This document shows, piece after piece, positions 63,250 through 64,000 of a stretch of 64,000 bases of DNA. The notes under the pieces are model-generated. The model did not search any database. It saw nothing but the letters and a program-made list of their open reading frames with translations, and was not told the DNA's origin. How positions within the stretch are numbered: position 1 is the first letter of the stretch; the number at the start of each line of letters is the position of its first letter. The position numbers were made by a program, and so were the translations under genes. This DNA is from Microbacteriaceae bacterium (GTDB lineage Bacteria > Actinomycetota > Actinomycetes > Actinomycetales > Microbacteriaceae), in NCBI GenBank assembly GCA_025464995.1, contig JAODMO010000011.1, positions 62,001 through 126,000 on the forward strand, given 5' to 3'.

Positions 63250-64000
63250 ACCGACTCCGCATCAAGCACTCCACCGGCTTCCACTACGGCGGCGACGTCA
63301 CGGCCTCCTACAACGAGGCCCGGATGCTGCCGGTGAGCGCCGACGGACAGCTCGTGCTCTATTCGCACGTCGAGATCCTCCCGATCTCGAGCCAGCACAA
63401 CTACGTCGACTACTGGGGTTCGCGCGTCTCGTCGTTCGAGGTCCTCACGCCGCACAGGGAGCTCTCGCTGACGGCGACGAGCCTCGTCGAGGTGCGCCCG
63501 CGTGTGCACACGTCGGAGAAGCTCGACTGGCAGGCGCTCACGGCGCTCGCTGAGACCGCGACCTCCTACATGGAGCAGACCAAGCAGACGCGTCGCACCG
63601 ACCCGCCCGACGAGGTGATCGCGCTCGCGGCCGAGATCGCCGGCCGTTCGAGCTCGCCGTGCGACGCCGCACTCGAGATCTGCACGGCGATCGGCGACTC
63701 GGTGCAGTACATGCAGGGCTTCACCGGCGTCACCTCCACCGCGAAGGAGGCCTGGGAACAGCGCAAGGGCGTCTGCCAGGACATCACGCACCTCGCCCTC
63801 GGTGCGCTGCGTTCCGTCGGCATCCCCGCGCGATACGTCTCCGGCTACCTGCATCCGAAACCGGATGCTGCCATCGGCGAGACCATCGCCGGCGAGTCGC
63901 ACGCCTGGGTCGAGTGGTTCTGTGGCGAGTGGCGCGGCTTCGACCCCACCAACCTCATCGACATCGGCGACCGTCACGTCATGGTCGGGCGCGGTCGCGA
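63246..64000 (+). CDS. Transglutaminase-like protein, N-terminal part
   Basis: Starts at ATG overlapping the alpha-E stop by 4 bp and runs off the window after 251 codons. An N-terminal beta domain (MNRLRIKHSTGFHYGG, YNEARMLP) is followed by a transglutaminase-like core. Its triad is Cys in RKGVCQDITHLAL, His in GESHAWVEW and Asp in GFDPTNLIDIG. The family (bacterial transglutaminase-like, Pfam Bact_transglu_N type) is predicted to be a cysteine peptidase or amidase. It completes the ATP-grasp/alpha-E/transglutaminase trio. Confidence 0.88.
   Translation, partial: MNRLRIKHSTGFHYGGDVTASYNEARMLPVSADGQLVLYSHVEILPISSQHNYVDYWGSRVSSFEVLTPHRELSLTATSLVEVRPRVHTSEKLDWQALTALAETATSYMEQTKQTRRTDPPDEVIALAAEIAGRSSSPCDAALEICTAIGDSVQYMQGFTGVTSTAKEAWEQRKGVCQDITHLALGALRSVGIPARYVSGYLHPKPDAAIGETIAGESHAWVEWFCGEWRGFDPTNLIDIGDRHVMVGRGR

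Noticed and set aside
1-64000. Prophage, CRISPR array, insertion sequence or replication origin
   Set aside because: No integrase, transposase, phage structural gene, direct-repeat array with spacers or DnaA-box cluster was found in reading both strands.

Overview
The window is high-GC chromosomal DNA, almost wall to wall with genes, from an actinobacterium that I place in or near the Microbacteriaceae. The evidence is a coproporphyrin-type heme cluster, F420/deazaflavin-type and actinobacterial single-copy families, frequent GTG starts with 4-bp ATGA/GTGA gene overlaps, and the word GCATCC/GGATGC throughout. No rRNA, tRNA, CRISPR array, integrase, transposase or phage gene was seen. It looks like core chromosome plus sugar-catabolism islands.

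Layout. 1-5670: six-gene heme operon (hemQ, hemH/cpfC, hemC, hemD, hemB, hemL), every junction a 4-bp stop/start overlap. 5809-12459: DUF1304 protein, YhdH/AcuI-type reductase, phosphofructokinase, tRNA hydroxylase TrhO, AlkA-like glycosylase, FAD oxidoreductase, TetR regulator. 12776-21138: amino-acid catabolism. PutA (proline to glutamate), a GntR/YtrA regulator, an aldo/keto reductase and a conserved hypothetical gene are followed by an Lrp regulator divergent from an arginine-degrading amidinohydrolase plus ornithine aminotransferase, whose product P5C/glutamate semialdehyde is a PutA substrate. 21332-29116: TerC, kynureninase, DctA with a CitA/DcuR-type two-component system, acyl-CoA dehydrogenase-like protein. 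29235-33021: TPP-riboswitch-controlled thiamine/HMP ECF transporter (YkoF-YkoE-EcfA-EcfT). 33102-38866: uracil permease, MFS carrier, L-lactate dehydrogenase with its GntR regulator and twin operators, and a Met/Cys-rich putative copper-storage protein.

38990-45165 is an uncharacterised sugar-catabolism island: Gfo/Idh oxidoreductase, DUF993 aldolase-like protein and TIM-barrel isomerase under a LacI regulator, plus a DUF6807 protein and a clearly broken second Gfo/Idh gene. 45381-59655 is a complete L-rhamnose system: rhamnulokinase, fused aldolase/dehydrogenase, rhamnose isomerase, mutarotase, a FucI/AraA-like isomerase, an ABC importer, an accessory oxidoreductase/isomerase pair and a LacI regulator. 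Four near-palindromic TTGAAnCGnTTCAA-type sites sit at the promoters, suggesting one local LacI regulon. Lactate made from rhamnose could be burned by LldD at 35965-37200. 60689-64000: the conserved trio of circularly permuted ATP-grasp, alpha-E and transglutaminase-like proteins, the last cut by the window edge.

Small inverted-repeat elements sit mainly between convergent genes. One has entered hemH in frame, and others supply the stop codons of neighbouring genes.
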